Source: Brevundimonas sp. UBA5936 (GTDB taxonomy: Bacteria > Pseudomonadota > Alphaproteobacteria > Caulobacterales > Caulobacteraceae). From it: a stretch of 18,345 nt of DNA. Positions 1-7,907 of this stretch are shown piece after piece. The DNA lies in NCBI GenBank assembly GCA_002430835.1, contig DJDA01000109.1, positions 1 to 18,345 on the forward strand, read 5' to 3'. How positions within the stretch are numbered: the first letter of the stretch is position 1; each line of letters opens with the position of its first letter. A program made the translations under genes and the position numbers. The notes beneath the pieces are model-generated. The model was not told where the DNA came from. It did no database searches and was given only the letters and a program-made list of their open reading frames with translations.

Positions 1-309
1 CTCGACCGCCCGCACGCCCAGCAACATGGGCAGAAGACGGATCGCCGCCTCGGCTCCCGCGACCGCCGCCGTCCGCCCGGGCGAAGCGCCGAAGGCGGCC
101 GCAGCGACCGCCTCCAACGCCGCCAGGGCGGCGGGATCGGGCAGGCGGTTCAGCGCCTCCTCCGACGCGCGCGGTCCCCGCCACGGCTCGGGATTGATCC
201 CCGTGGACAGGTCCAGCCAGGGCTGCGGCGCGTCGGGATAGGCGGCGGCCGCCGTCATCAGGCCGCCGCCGTGCCGGGTCGCCGTCGTCAGGAACGCGGC
301 GTCCTTCAT
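1..309 (-). CDS. cobC: Threonine-phosphate decarboxylase CobC, N-terminal part (runs off window edge)
   Basis: The minus-strand frame starts with ATG at 309 and stays open to base 1, giving the first 103 residues. The N-terminus reads MKDAAFLTTATRHGGGL, followed by the YPDAPQPWLDLSTGINPEPW stretch. The HGG and LDLSTGINP signatures are typical of CobC/CobD, a fold-type I PLP enzyme. The family makes (R)-1-aminopropan-2-ol phosphate from L-threonine phosphate for the nucleotide-loop arm of cobalamin. The PLP lysine lies outside the window. The start is 4 bases after the btuB stop, so the two are almost certainly cotranscribed under the riboswitch upstream of btuB. No strong Shine-Dalgarno is visible, which fits translational coupling. 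Family assignment is confident from the motif; completeness cannot be judged. Confidence 0.88.
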   Translation of the reverse strand, partial: MKDAAFLTTATRHGGGLMTAAAAYPDAPQPWLDLSTGINPEPWRGPRASEEALNRLPDPAALAALEAVAAAAFGASPGRTAAVAGAEAAIRLLPMLLGVRAVE

Positions 310-313
310 CGCA

Positions 314-2272
314 TCAGAACCGGACGCGAACGCCGCCGAACACGCCGCGTCCCGGCGCGCCGTAGTTCAGGACCGTCTGATAGTCCTCGTCGAAGGCGTT
401 CTCGATCCGACCGTAGACTTCGAGGGTGTCGTTGATCGGATAGGAGGCGCGCAGATCGACCAGGGTGTAGGCGTCGACCTTCACCGTGTTCGTGTCGTTG
501 TTGAACGTCTCGCCGACGTAGCGCACGGCCACGCCCGTCTTCAGGCCGAAGGCGAAGGCGTAGTCGGCGGCGAAATTCGCCATATGCTCAGGACGGCGCG
601 TCAGGCGCTTGCCGTCCGTGGCGCCCGAGGCGCTCTTGGCGTCGGTCCAGGTGTAGTTGGCGCTGACGTTCAGGCGCTCCGTCACGTCCACGCGGCCGAC
701 CAGTTCGACGCCTTGCGCCTCGGTCTTCTGGACGTTGCAGTAATAGCCCCAGCGGCCCGCGCCGTTGACGGTGCACAGCGGGTCCGTCGAAGGCGTCGAG
801 CAGCCGTTGTAGCGGATCTCATTGTCCGCCTGGCGATTGAAGTAGGTCGCCGAGACGACGGCGCGGTCGAACAGGCGCTGTTCGACGCCGATCTCCCAGC
901 TGTCGAACTCTTCCGGTTGCAGGTTCAGATTGCCGTACTCGCTGTACAGCTCATACAGGCCCGGCGCGCGGAAGCCCTGGCCCCAGCTGGCGCGCACCAC
1001 CGTGTCGCCCTCGTTCAGAGCCCAGGCCGCCGCGACCTGGCCCAGCAGGTTGTCGCCATATTGCGCGTGGTCGTCATAGCGCAGGCCGCCGGTCAGGGTC
1101 AGGCCGTCCAGCACCGTCCACTGCACCTGGCCATAGGCGCTGTTCAGCTCGGCCTCGCCGCGACCAAAGGCCGGGTTCGGGTTCCAGTCGCCGGGCGAGC
1201 GGGTCTTCATCTCCGACTTCTCGTGCTCCAGGCCGAAGGTCGCGTTCAGCGCCTCGGTGAAGGCGAAGGCGCCCTGGTATTCCCAGCGGCGGTTCTGGCC
1301 CTCGGCGTCGAAGGTCAGGGTCTGGACCGTGTTGTCCGGGTTGAAGTTGCGGCGGTCCGTGTCGGTGTGGGCGTAGCCGATGCGGTTGCGGAACCGGCCG
1401 TCCAGCAGGTCGAAGTTCAGTCCGGCGTAGGCGACCAGCTCCTGGGTCTTGCCGTATTCGCGGCTGTCGCCGTTGAAGGCGTCGAAATCGTTGCGGCCGC
1501 TGGACCAGACCGAGCGCAGGTCCAGGGACACCGCGTCCGTCACCTTGACGTTCAGGCGGCCGGACAGGCCGGTGTTGGTGTAGCCGTCATCCTCGGTCCC
1601 CTTGGCGAAGGCCGAGAAGCCGTCGGTGTCGTAGCGGCTGGCCGCCAGACGCCAGCTCAGGCGCTCGTTAGCGCCGCCGATCCCGCCGCGGAAATAGGTC
1701 GTGCCGCGCGCGCCGGCCTCGGCGTCGAGGCTGCCTTGCAGGGCTTCGGTCGGTTCGGCCGTGACGATATTGACCACGCCGCCGATGGCCTGGCTGCCCC
1801 ACAGGGTCGACTGGGCGCCGCGCAGCACCTCGATACGCGCCGTGTCGCCGACCAGCAGGTTGCCGAAGTTGAAACCGCCCTGGGTCGAGGACGGGTCGTT
1901 CAGCTTGACCCCGTCGATCAGAACGACGGTGTGCTGGCTCTCGGCGCCGCGAATGTTGACGCCCGTCGAGGTGCCGACGCCGCCGTTGCGAGTGAAGCTG
2001 ACACCCGGCGTCTGGGCCAGAAGCTCGACCACGGCCGGGGTCTGGCGCGCCTCGATGGCGGCCTGGGTCAAGACAGTGACCGAGGCGCCGACGCGCTCGA
2101 TCGGCTGGGCCGAGCGGTTGGCGGTGACGACCACGTCCTCGACGGCGGTGGCTCCGGCGCGACCCGCCACGTCAGGAGCGGCGGCCTGTTGATCGACGGT
2201 TTCAGCGGCGAAGGCGGGAGCGGCGGCCAGAAGGCTGGCGGCGGCCAGGGTAGCGAATGCGGTCCGGTTCAT
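314..2272 (-). CDS. btuB: TonB-dependent vitamin B12 outer-membrane receptor BtuB
   Basis: The 652-residue protein has a signal peptide (residues 1-22, cut after AFA), a TonB box EDVVVTA at 45-51, and a plug domain at about 60-175 with LLAQTPGVS, VNIRGAESQHTVVLIDGV and IEVLRGAQSTLWGSQAIGGV. A 22-strand-type barrel follows and ends in a C-terminal phenylalanine (GGVRVRF), the usual outer-membrane assembly signal. Length fits BtuB-type receptors. ATG at 2272 is preceded by GGAG about 7 bases upstream. BtuB imports cobalamin across the outer membrane using TonB energy. The assignment to B12 rather than another siderophore-like ligand is supported by the cobalamin riboswitch upstream and by cobC and cobU next to it. 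Expression should fall when cobalamin is plentiful. Confidence 0.95.
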   Translation of the reverse strand: MNRTAFATLAAASLLAAAPAFAAETVDQQAAAPDVAGRAGATAVEDVVVTANRSAQPIERVGASVTVLTQAAIEARQTPAVVELLAQTPGVSFTRNGGVGTSTGVNIRGAESQHTVVLIDGVKLNDPSSTQGGFNFGNLLVGDTARIEVLRGAQSTLWGSQAIGGVVNIVTAEPTEALQGSLDAEAGARGTTYFRGGIGGANERLSWRLAASRYDTDGFSAFAKGTEDDGYTNTGLSGRLNVKVTDAVSLDLRSVWSSGRNDFDAFNGDSREYGKTQELVAYAGLNFDLLDGRFRNRIGYAHTDTDRRNFNPDNTVQTLTFDAEGQNRRWEYQGAFAFTEALNATFGLEHEKSEMKTRSPGDWNPNPAFGRGEAELNSAYGQVQWTVLDGLTLTGGLRYDDHAQYGDNLLGQVAAAWALNEGDTVVRASWGQGFRAPGLYELYSEYGNLNLQPEEFDSWEIGVEQRLFDRAVVSATYFNRQADNEIRYNGCSTPSTDPLCTVNGAGRWGYYCNVQKTEAQGVELVGRVDVTERLNVSANYTWTDAKSASGATDGKRLTRRPEHMANFAADYAFAFGLKTGVAVRYVGETFNNDTNTVKVDAYTLVDLRASYPINDTLEVYGRIENAFDEDYQTVLNYGAPGRGVFGGVRVRF

Positions 2273-2417
2273 TCCGGGTCTCCATATGACGACGCCGCGC
2301 CGGACCGCCCGTCGCCCGGATGAGCGAAGGCGGCCGCTGACGCGGCTGGTTTACGACTGTCGTCACACGAGTTGCCTCGACCGCCCGGCACATCCCGACC
2401 GCACGGAGAACGACGGC

Positions 2418-2610
2418 GACAGGCAGGTCTCCTGGCTCGCGGATCAAGGCCGGTGCGCGTCGCCTTCCCAGCAGTCGTTCAGGCCGTGGCCTTCCGGACC
2501 GCCAGTGGCGTATGACGCGCGGGCTAGCCGCTTACAGTTGCGGGAACAGCCGGAGTTTCACACTCCGTTCCCTTTCAATCCCCTTTCGGGGAACCTGACG
2601 CGACCGTGGC
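2418..2610 (-). promoter_or_regulatory. Cobalamin (AdoCbl-type) riboswitch upstream of btuB
   Basis: Read on the minus strand, the conserved elements occur in the right order. They are GGGAA (about 2570), GCTGTTCCCGCAACTGTAAG (about 2531-2550), GCCACTGG (about 2511-2519), GGGAAGGCG (about 2461-2469) and the B12 box GAGCCAGGAGACCTGCCTG (2420-2438). These match the Rfam cobalamin class. The aptamer is followed by about 145 bases of leader before the btuB start. That leader holds GC-rich inverted repeats such as CCGCGTCAGCGG, but I could not settle whether control is by termination or by hiding the ribosome site. The exact ends are approximate. The element controls btuB and probably cobC. Confidence 0.95.
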
Positions 2611-2652
2611 AGTAGGACCGCGTGCGGTTCAGGTCAACCGGAGAGACGACGC

Positions 2653-3174
2653 ATGACCCTAAGCCTGGTTCTCGGCGGCGCCCGTTCCGGCAAGAGCGGC
2701 TACGCCCAGCGACAAGCCGAGAGGGCCGCCGAGGCGGCGGGCCGCTCGCCCGTCTTCATCGCCACCGCCGAGGCTTTCGACGACGAGATGCGCGACCGCA
2801 TCGCACGCCATCAGGCCGAACGCGGCCAGGGCTGGCGCCAAATCGAAGCGCCGCTGGATCTGGCCGAGGCCGTGCGCGCCCTGTCGGCCGAGGACATCGC
2901 CGTCGTCGACTGCCTGACGCTGTGGCTCAGCAATCAGATGCTGGCCGAGCGCGACCTGGCCGCCGCCGTCGACGACCTGGCCCAGGCCCTCGCCGCCTGC
3001 CCCGCCACGCTGTGGGTCGTCAGCAACGAAGTCGGTTGGTCCCTGGTGCCCGACAATCCGCTGGGCCGACGCTTCCGCGACGAAGCCGGCCGCCTGAACC
3101 AGCGCATCGCCGCCGTCGCCGATACGGCCTGCCTGATCGTCGCGGGAATGCGCCTGCCGCTAGAGCGGGTCTGA
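2653..3174 (+). CDS. cobU: Adenosylcobinamide kinase / adenosylcobinamide-phosphate guanylyltransferase CobU (CobP)
   Basis: The 173-residue protein has a P-loop GGARSGKS at residues 8-15 and the family stretches FIATAEAFDDEM, VVDCLTLWLSN, VSNEVGWSLVPDNPLGRRFR and a C-terminal LIVAGMRLPL. It is normal full length. CobU phosphorylates adenosylcobinamide and then transfers GMP to it, preparing it for lower-ligand attachment in late cobalamin synthesis or salvage. ATG at 2653 is chosen because GGAGAG lies about 8 bases upstream and the P-loop sits where expected; the longer frame upstream has no support. It diverges from the riboswitch and btuB. The next gene converges on it with a 5-base gap, so it is probably transcribed alone. 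Confidence 0.95.
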   Translation: MTLSLVLGGARSGKSGYAQRQAERAAEAAGRSPVFIATAEAFDDEMRDRIARHQAERGQGWRQIEAPLDLAEAVRALSAEDIAVVDCLTLWLSNQMLAERDLAAAVDDLAQALAACPATLWVVSNEVGWSLVPDNPLGRRFRDEAGRLNQRIAAVADTACLIVAGMRLPLERV

Positions 3175-3179
3175 AGCGC

Positions 3180-4010
3180 TCACCCCTTCAGGTCGAGCCG
3201 AGGCTGCGCCTTCACCGTGCGGCAGCGTATCTCGCCGACGTCATCAAAGCGGCAGATGGCTTCATCGCCGATCCCCACGCGATGAACCCCCGTGACCGCG
3301 CCGGTCGAGATCAGGGTTCCCGCCGTCAGCGGCCGCCCGCGTCGCGCGCCGTGCTCCAGCAGGAACCGCACCGATTCCAGCGCGCCGCCGGCCAGGGGGG
3401 CCGATCCGCCCCAGCCCACACGCTCTGCATTGATGACGGTCTCCACCTCGACCGTTTCGAGCCGGGCGCGCCAATCCGTCAGTTCCGGGCCGACCAACAG
3501 GCCGCCGTTGTTGCCGAAATCCGAGGCCGTCACCGTCGGCCCCAGGTCGTTAATGGTCGGCAGGGGGCTGCCCGCCAGCTCCACCCCGATGAAGACGACG
3601 TCGATCTGATCGGCGGCGGCCTCAAGGCTCCAGTCCAGGCGCGCCGGGTCGACGTCCGCGCCGATACGGGCGATGAACTCGGCCTCGATCGCCGCGAAGC
3701 CGCCTTCGATGACCGGAAGCGCTGTCGCCTGCGAACCTACAGCCCAGGTATTGGCGGTGAAGACGGCTCCCGCCACGCGATGCGCGCCCAACTCGCCTTG
3801 CAGCGCCACAGGCACCCCGCCGACCTTCCAGCCGACGACCTGGCTGGGGTAGAGGGCGATCGCCTGATCCTGGATCGCATAGGAACGGCTCAGCGTCTCG
3901 GGGATCGGTCCCGGATAGTCGCACAAGGCCCGCGCCGAAAGGCGATGCTCCACAAAGGTCCGCGCAACCGCCAGATCGTCGGCTTCCGAAGAAAGATGCT
4001 GCTGGTTCAC
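3180..4010 (-). CDS. Fumarylacetoacetase-fold hydratase, 2-keto-4-pentenoate hydratase (MhpD-like)
   Basis: With a GTG start at 4010 the protein has 276 residues, typical for this family. The conserved SYAIQD (residues 43-48), GWKVGG (60-65) and the acidic metal ligands E109 and E111 in AIEAEF plus E144 in IGVELAGS fit a divalent-metal hydratase of the MhpD/TesE group. The tail includes LISTGAVTGVHRVGIGDEA. Such enzymes add water to 2-hydroxy-dienoates or related 2-keto acids. The GTG is preferred over starts further upstream because those would overlap the divergent aldehyde dehydrogenase and add about 79 residues absent from the family; a TTG two codons earlier is possible. The substrate is not determinable. 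It sits divergent from a 2-oxo acid semialdehyde dehydrogenase, suggesting sugar-acid or aromatic breakdown. Confidence 0.82.
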   Translation of the reverse strand: MNQQHLSSEADDLAVARTFVEHRLSARALCDYPGPIPETLSRSYAIQDQAIALYPSQVVGWKVGGVPVALQGELGAHRVAGAVFTANTWAVGSQATALPVIEGGFAAIEAEFIARIGADVDPARLDWSLEAAADQIDVVFIGVELAGSPLPTINDLGPTVTASDFGNNGGLLVGPELTDWRARLETVEVETVINAERVGWGGSAPLAGGALESVRFLLEHGARRGRPLTAGTLISTGAVTGVHRVGIGDEAICRFDDVGEIRCRTVKAQPRLDLKG

Positions 4011-4137
4011 GCACAACGCCCCGATTGAAAGGGGCGGATAATGTGTCGCTGCGGAAAGCCGCGTCAATCGTCGGCTCCACGCCTTGTCCGAGCCGCCGTC
4101 GTCGGGCAATCCAGCCTGGCAACCGAGGATGATCCCC
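4011..4137. promoter_or_regulatory. Divergent intergenic region between hydratase and aldehyde dehydrogenase
   Basis: These 127 bases must hold both promoters. An inverted repeat CGCCCC (4017-4022) / GGGGCG (4031-4036) with an 8-base spacer lies just upstream of the hydratase GTG start and could be an operator or a translation-control hairpin. A GATAAT -10-like box follows at 4037-4042, but no convincing -35 partner was found. No regulator gene is adjacent. The site is visible in the sequence; its function is inferred. Confidence 0.3.
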
Positions 4138-5580
4138 ATGACCGACACGCTTGAGCTTTCGCACTGGATCGGCGGCGAGAAGATCGCCGGGGCGCGGACG
4201 GGCGAGAGCCTGAACCCCTCGGACACGCGCGAGGTCGTGGCCCGCACGCCCCAGGGCGGGGCGGCCGAGGTCGATCAGGCGGTTCAGGCGGCGCGCGCGG
4301 CCTTCGGTCCCTGGGCCGACGCCTCGCCCGAGGCGCGCTCGGACGTGCTGGACCGGGCCGGTACGTTGCTGATGGAGCGGCGCGAGGCGGTCGGCCGCCT
4401 GCTGTCGCGCGAAGAGGGCAAGACCCTGGCCGAGGGCGTCGGCGAGACCGCCCGCGCCGCCCGCATCCTGAAATACTTCGCCGGCGAGGCCCTGCGTCTG
4501 CACGGCCAGAACCTGGCCTCGACCCGGCCCGGCGTCGAAATCCAGACCTATCGCCAGCCGGTCGGGGTGTTCGGCCTGATCACCCCGTGGAACTTCCCCA
4601 TCGCCATTCCGGCCTGGAAGATCGCGCCGGCCATCGCCTTCGGCAACACCGTCGTCATCAAGCCCGCCGGCCCGACCCCGGCCACGGCCGAGGCCCTGAT
4701 CGCCATCCTGCATGAGGCGGGCCTGCCCGGCGGCGTGGTCAACATGGTCATCGGCGACGGCGACGTCGGCCGCGCCATCGTCGCCCACCCCGACGTGGAC
4801 GGCGTCAGCTTCACCGGCTCGCAGAAGGTCGGCGCCGGGGTGGCCGAGGGGGCGATGAAGCGCCAGGCCCGCGTGCAGCTGGAGATGGGCGGCAAGAACC
4901 CGCTGATCGTGCTGGACGACGCCGATCTGGACCGCGCCGTGGCCATCGCCCTGGACGGCAGCTTCTTCGCCACCGGGCAACGCTGCACCGCGTCCAGCCG
5001 CCTGATCGTGCAGGACGCAATCCACGACCGCTTCGTCGCCGCCCTGGCCGAGAAGGTGAAGGCTTTGCGCGTCGGCGACGCCCTCGACCCCGCGACCCAG
5101 ATGGGCCCGGCCGTGACCGAGGCCCAGCGCCAGACCTCCTATGACTACATCGACATCGCCCGCGACGGCGGGGGCCGCGTGCTGGCCGGCGGCGAGCGTC
5201 TCAGCCTCGACAAGCCGGGCTGGTACGTCCAGCCGACCCTGATCGTCGACACCCAGTCCGACGCCCGCATCAACACCGAGGAAGTGTTCGGCCCCGTCGC
5301 CTCGACCATCCGCGTGGCCAACTTCGAAGAAGCCCTGGCGGTCGCCAACGGCGTCGAGTTCGGCCTGTCGGCAGGCATCGTCACCCAGTCGCTGAAGCAC
5401 GCGCGCGATTTCCAGCGCCGGGCGCGCGCAGGCATGACCATGGTCAACCTGGCCACGGCGGGCGTCGACTATCACGTCCCCTTCGGCGGCACGAAGAAGT
5501 CCAGCTACGGCCCGCGCGAGCAGGGCTTCGCGGCGGCCGACTTCTACACCCAGACCAAGACCAGCTACTCAGCCAGCTAA
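4138..5580 (+). CDS. NAD(P)-dependent aldehyde dehydrogenase, alpha-ketoglutaric semialdehyde dehydrogenase type
   Basis: The 480-residue protein is a full-length ALDH. The catalytic set is present: N152 in TPWNFP, E249 in LEMGGKNP and the nucleophile C283 in GQRCTA, with the cofactor-binding FTGSQKVG at 225-232. The C-terminal GVDYHVPFGGTKKSSYGPRE, followed by QGFAAADFYTQTKT, is characteristic of alpha-ketoglutaric semialdehyde dehydrogenases, which finish the oxidative (Weimberg-type) pentose or hexarate routes by making 2-oxoglutarate. ATG at 4138 has CGAGGA about 8 bases upstream and gives an N-terminus (ELSHWIGGEKI) matching the family; an earlier in-frame start only adds 18 unconserved residues. 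It diverges from the FAH-fold hydratase. Subfamily is confident, the exact physiological substrate less so. Confidence 0.9.
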   Translation: MTDTLELSHWIGGEKIAGARTGESLNPSDTREVVARTPQGGAAEVDQAVQAARAAFGPWADASPEARSDVLDRAGTLLMERREAVGRLLSREEGKTLAEGVGETARAARILKYFAGEALRLHGQNLASTRPGVEIQTYRQPVGVFGLITPWNFPIAIPAWKIAPAIAFGNTVVIKPAGPTPATAEALIAILHEAGLPGGVVNMVIGDGDVGRAIVAHPDVDGVSFTGSQKVGAGVAEGAMKRQARVQLEMGGKNPLIVLDDADLDRAVAIALDGSFFATGQRCTASSRLIVQDAIHDRFVAALAEKVKALRVGDALDPATQMGPAVTEAQRQTSYDYIDIARDGGGRVLAGGERLSLDKPGWYVQPTLIVDTQSDARINTEEVFGPVASTIRVANFEEALAVANGVEFGLSAGIVTQSLKHARDFQRRARAGMTMVNLATAGVDYHVPFGGTKKSSYGPREQGFAAADFYTQTKTSYSAS

Positions 5581-5857
5581 GGCAGGCGGCGCGCTAGGGC
5601 TCCAGCTCGATGTCCCAATACAGGATATTCGATGCCGCTTATTCTATCGATATCATCCTGATAATGCTGATTTTTTCCGACAATGGGAAAGTCTCAGCGG
5701 TGATTGGTCACCATATGGTCACCAGAAAAATGAAAGAGCCAGCAATCTGGATCAACACCAATTTCCTGAAATCCAATAGCAGAAACCGGCTTGGTGTTGC
5801 AGTCAGACGTCTGCACGGTCCCAGACTTAGGTCCGCTTACGATCATCATTGCGGGCC
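5581..5857. other. Convergent intergenic stretch, AT-richer, no convincing gene
   Basis: The stretch lies between the converging aldehyde dehydrogenase and membrane-protein genes and is visibly richer in A and T than its flanks, especially around 5610-5800. Open frames exist on both strands (5610-5903 plus, 5694-5912 minus), but they lack family resemblance, have no good ribosome site, and overlap the end of the membrane-protein gene. A direct repeat GGTCACC occurs at 5706-5712 and 5717-5723 around ATAT. No clear intrinsic terminator was identified. Confidence 0.5.
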
Positions 5858-6331
5858 TCAAGCGAGCGTTGTCCGAATACGGCGCAACGCCGTGTCTCTC
5901 TGAGACCGCCAAACGCCCCAGACGCCTACGGCGTAGGCCGCGCCCAGAACAAAGACGAACGCAGACGCAGCGACCGCGAAGGTCTCGATGGGAGAGGCCC
6001 AGTTTGCGCGGCTGAGAAACGGGATGACGATGAGGCCGCGCAGGAGAAAAAGCAGGGCGACGCTACCCAACACCGTCTTCAGCAGTGGCAGCCGACGGAT
6101 CAAGCCTGCTCCCGAGAGTGCGTAGAGCCCCCACAAAATCAGCAGGGCCGCTATCCCAAGCGCCCCAGCAGGGGCCAACCAAGTGCCTTCCGTCGCGGAT
6201 CGCACGACTGAGGACGGCGCACCGACGAACTCAATCCACCGAGGACCACCGGCCAATGCGGCAACGTGAACGCCTGCTCCCACGAAGACGCCCAGCCCAC
6301 CCAGCACAAGGCACCACTTCTCTAGCGTCAC
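5858..6331 (-). CDS. Hypothetical four-helix membrane protein
   Basis: The 157-residue protein starts with GTG at 6331, with GGAG about 7 bases upstream. Four hydrophobic segments are visible at about residues 7-28, 52-77, 84-106 and 117-141, separated by short loops, with an arginine-rich cytoplasmic-type tail (WRSQRDTALRRIR). I do not recognise a named family. The loop after the first helix contains GGPRWIEFVGAPSSVVRSA. Codon use is the same GC-rich kind as its neighbours. It is read toward the aldehyde dehydrogenase and has about 121 bases between it and the upstream amidohydrolase, so cotranscription with that gene is possible but unproven. The inner-membrane location follows from the helices; function is unknown. 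Confidence 0.75.
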   Translation of the reverse strand: MTLEKWCLVLGGLGVFVGAGVHVAALAGGPRWIEFVGAPSSVVRSATEGTWLAPAGALGIAALLILWGLYALSGAGLIRRLPLLKTVLGSVALLFLLRGLIVIPFLSRANWASPIETFAVAASAFVFVLGAAYAVGVWGVWRSQRDTALRRIRTTLA

Positions 6332-6385
6332 GGGCTGACTCCGTAGTTGGACGATGATACCTAGCTCTGCTTAGCTTGGCCGTCC

Positions 6386-6446
6386 AATGTCCGTGCTGCG
6401 CCAGAAGCGGTCATTGAGCCTGGACCGAAGAGCAGACGTCAACTGG
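6386..6446. repeat. Dispersed intergenic repeat, copy A
   Basis: The core TGCGCCAGAAGCGGTCATT (6397-6415) is followed 15 bases later by AGCAGACGTC. The same two blocks with the same 15-base spacing recur in copy C (8821-8864), and the first block recurs in copy B (8399-8423). AATGTCCG (6386-6393) also pairs with CGGTCATT (6408-6415) with one mismatch, so the copy can fold as a hairpin. It lies between the amidohydrolase end and the membrane-protein start. Confidence 0.6.
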
Positions 6447-6452
6447 CCTCCC

Positions 6453-7781
6453 TCAGCTGGTAGCGCACGCCAGACTTTCCCCAACAACGACGCGTCCGCT
6501 CTTGATCACGATACGCGGCGTCCGCAGCGGTGCGAGCCCCTGCCCGAGGTCTCCCTCGACCGCAACCAGATCGGCGAAGGCACGGGGGCGGATGACGCCC
6601 AGACCGTCGTCGCCCAGCATCCGTCCGGCTTCCCAGGTCGCGGACTGCAGCGCCTGCGTCGGCGTCAGCCCGGCCTCGACATAGCCTTCCAGGGTGGCCC
6701 GCGACCCGGCCCCACGCCCCGGTCCATAGGGGAAGTAGAGGTCTGAACCCAAGGCGATCCGGACGCCGGCCCTATGGGCGCGCATCAGACGGTCGCGACC
6801 GCCCTGCAGGTGACGATCGACCTCCTCGCGCGGCGGCTGCTGCGGCCAGCTGCGGGTAAACTCCAGCGCCATCTCCAGCGAAGGATCGGTCGGCACCAGC
6901 CACACGCCCTTGCGCGCCATCAGCCCCAGGGTCTCGTCCGAGATTTCGTAGGCGTGCTCGATGGAGGTCACCCCCGCCTCGACGGCCTCGCGGATCGAGG
7001 CGTCGCTGGTGGCGTGGGCGGCGACGGGAATATTGTGCCGCTTCGCCTCGCCGACGATGGCGGCGATCTCCTCGACCGACAGGCGGGTGCGCTGGGGCGT
7101 GGCCTCCGGGTACATCTTGATGACGTCCGCGCCCCGGGCGATGGCCTCGCGCACGGCGGCGCGGGCGTCCTCGACGCCGGTGACAATGCGGTACTCGCCA
7201 TTGACCAGATCGTGGGGATCACCCGGCATCGGCTCCATCTGTCCGCCCGCGGGCGCCAGGCCCGGCCCCGAGCCATAGATGCGCGGACCGGCGACGCGGC
7301 CATCGTTCACCGCCCGCTCCAGCATCAGATCCAGGAAGCGGCCTGAATTGCCGAGGTCGCGCACGGTAGTGAAGCCGGCGTCCAGATACTCACGGGCACG
7401 GCCGGCGGCGGTCAGGGCCCGGTAGACGTCGCCCTGCACGGCCTGATCGCGGGCGGCGGCGTCGGCCAGGCCCTCCCCGCCCCTCTGCTCCAGAAGCAGG
7501 TGCGTGTGGGCGTCGATCAGGCCCGGGATCACCGAACAGCGACGCAGGTCGATGACGGTTGCGCCTTCCGGAGCCGCCAGCCCCTCGCCCACCTCGGCGA
7601 TGCGTTCGCCTCGGATCAAGATGTCGCGCGGACCGACCATGCGCCCCGCTTCAGAGTCGAACAGGTTTCCGGCGCGCACCAGCACCAGGGGTCTGGGGGC
7701 ATGCTGCGCCTCGGCGAGGGTTGGCATGGCGGCTGCCAAGAGGGCGAGGGATGCGGCGGCGGTGGCGAGGCGGGATGTCAT
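6453..7781 (-). CDS. Secreted metal-dependent amidohydrolase (imidazolonepropionase / Xaa-Pro dipeptidase-like)
   Basis: The 442-residue protein has a cleavable signal peptide (about residues 1-25, cut after AEA), so it acts in the periplasm or outside. The amidohydrolase metal set is visible: H92 and H94 in LIDAHTH, K222 in ADVIKMYPE (the carboxylated lysine position), H256 in VAAHATSD, H276 in SIEHAYEI and D347 in ALGSD. A composite beta-sandwich flanks the barrel (LVLVRAGNLFD at the start, DLVAVEGDL near the end). Related enzymes cleave prolyl dipeptides or other cyclic amides. ATG at 7781 has GGAG about 6 bases upstream. It is divergent from the acetyltransferase gene. The substrate cannot be assigned. 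Confidence 0.9.
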   Translation of the reverse strand: MTSRLATAAASLALLAAAMPTLAEAQHAPRPLVLVRAGNLFDSEAGRMVGPRDILIRGERIAEVGEGLAAPEGATVIDLRRCSVIPGLIDAHTHLLLEQRGGEGLADAAARDQAVQGDVYRALTAAGRAREYLDAGFTTVRDLGNSGRFLDLMLERAVNDGRVAGPRIYGSGPGLAPAGGQMEPMPGDPHDLVNGEYRIVTGVEDARAAVREAIARGADVIKMYPEATPQRTRLSVEEIAAIVGEAKRHNIPVAAHATSDASIREAVEAGVTSIEHAYEISDETLGLMARKGVWLVPTDPSLEMALEFTRSWPQQPPREEVDRHLQGGRDRLMRAHRAGVRIALGSDLYFPYGPGRGAGSRATLEGYVEAGLTPTQALQSATWEAGRMLGDDGLGVIRPRAFADLVAVEGDLGQGLAPLRTPRIVIKSGRVVVGESLACATS

Positions 7782-7907
7782 GAAGGCTCCGGGCTGTTCC
7801 CGTCAGAGGCTCATCTGGCCTTACCGGATGCGGACTGACGCGTGAATTCGCCGTAACCCGCGCAGAGGTCTCGGGCGGCGTCCTCAAAAACCGTCTATGC
7901 GACGGCG

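Noticed and set aside
26..241. Small plus-strand open frame at the left edge
   Set aside because: Antisense to the cobC fragment, which has clear family motifs.
584..2323. Long plus-strand open frame of 579 codons opposite btuB
   Set aside because: Low-complexity valine, alanine and arginine translation, antisense to a clear BtuB; an effect of high GC.
2622..4028. Plus-strand open frame of 468 codons across cobU and the hydratase
   Set aside because: Arginine-rich frame-shifted reading of two well-supported genes.
3622..5475. Minus-strand open frame of 617 codons opposite the aldehyde dehydrogenase
   Set aside because: No family features and fully antisense to a complete ALDH with all catalytic residues.
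5879..5893. Hairpin ACGGCG-CAA-CGCCGT
   Set aside because: Lies inside the coding end of the membrane protein with no T tract, so I did not call a terminator.
5694..5912. 72-residue minus-strand frame in the AT-richer gap
   Set aside because: Overlaps the end of the membrane-protein gene, no ribosome site and no family resemblance.
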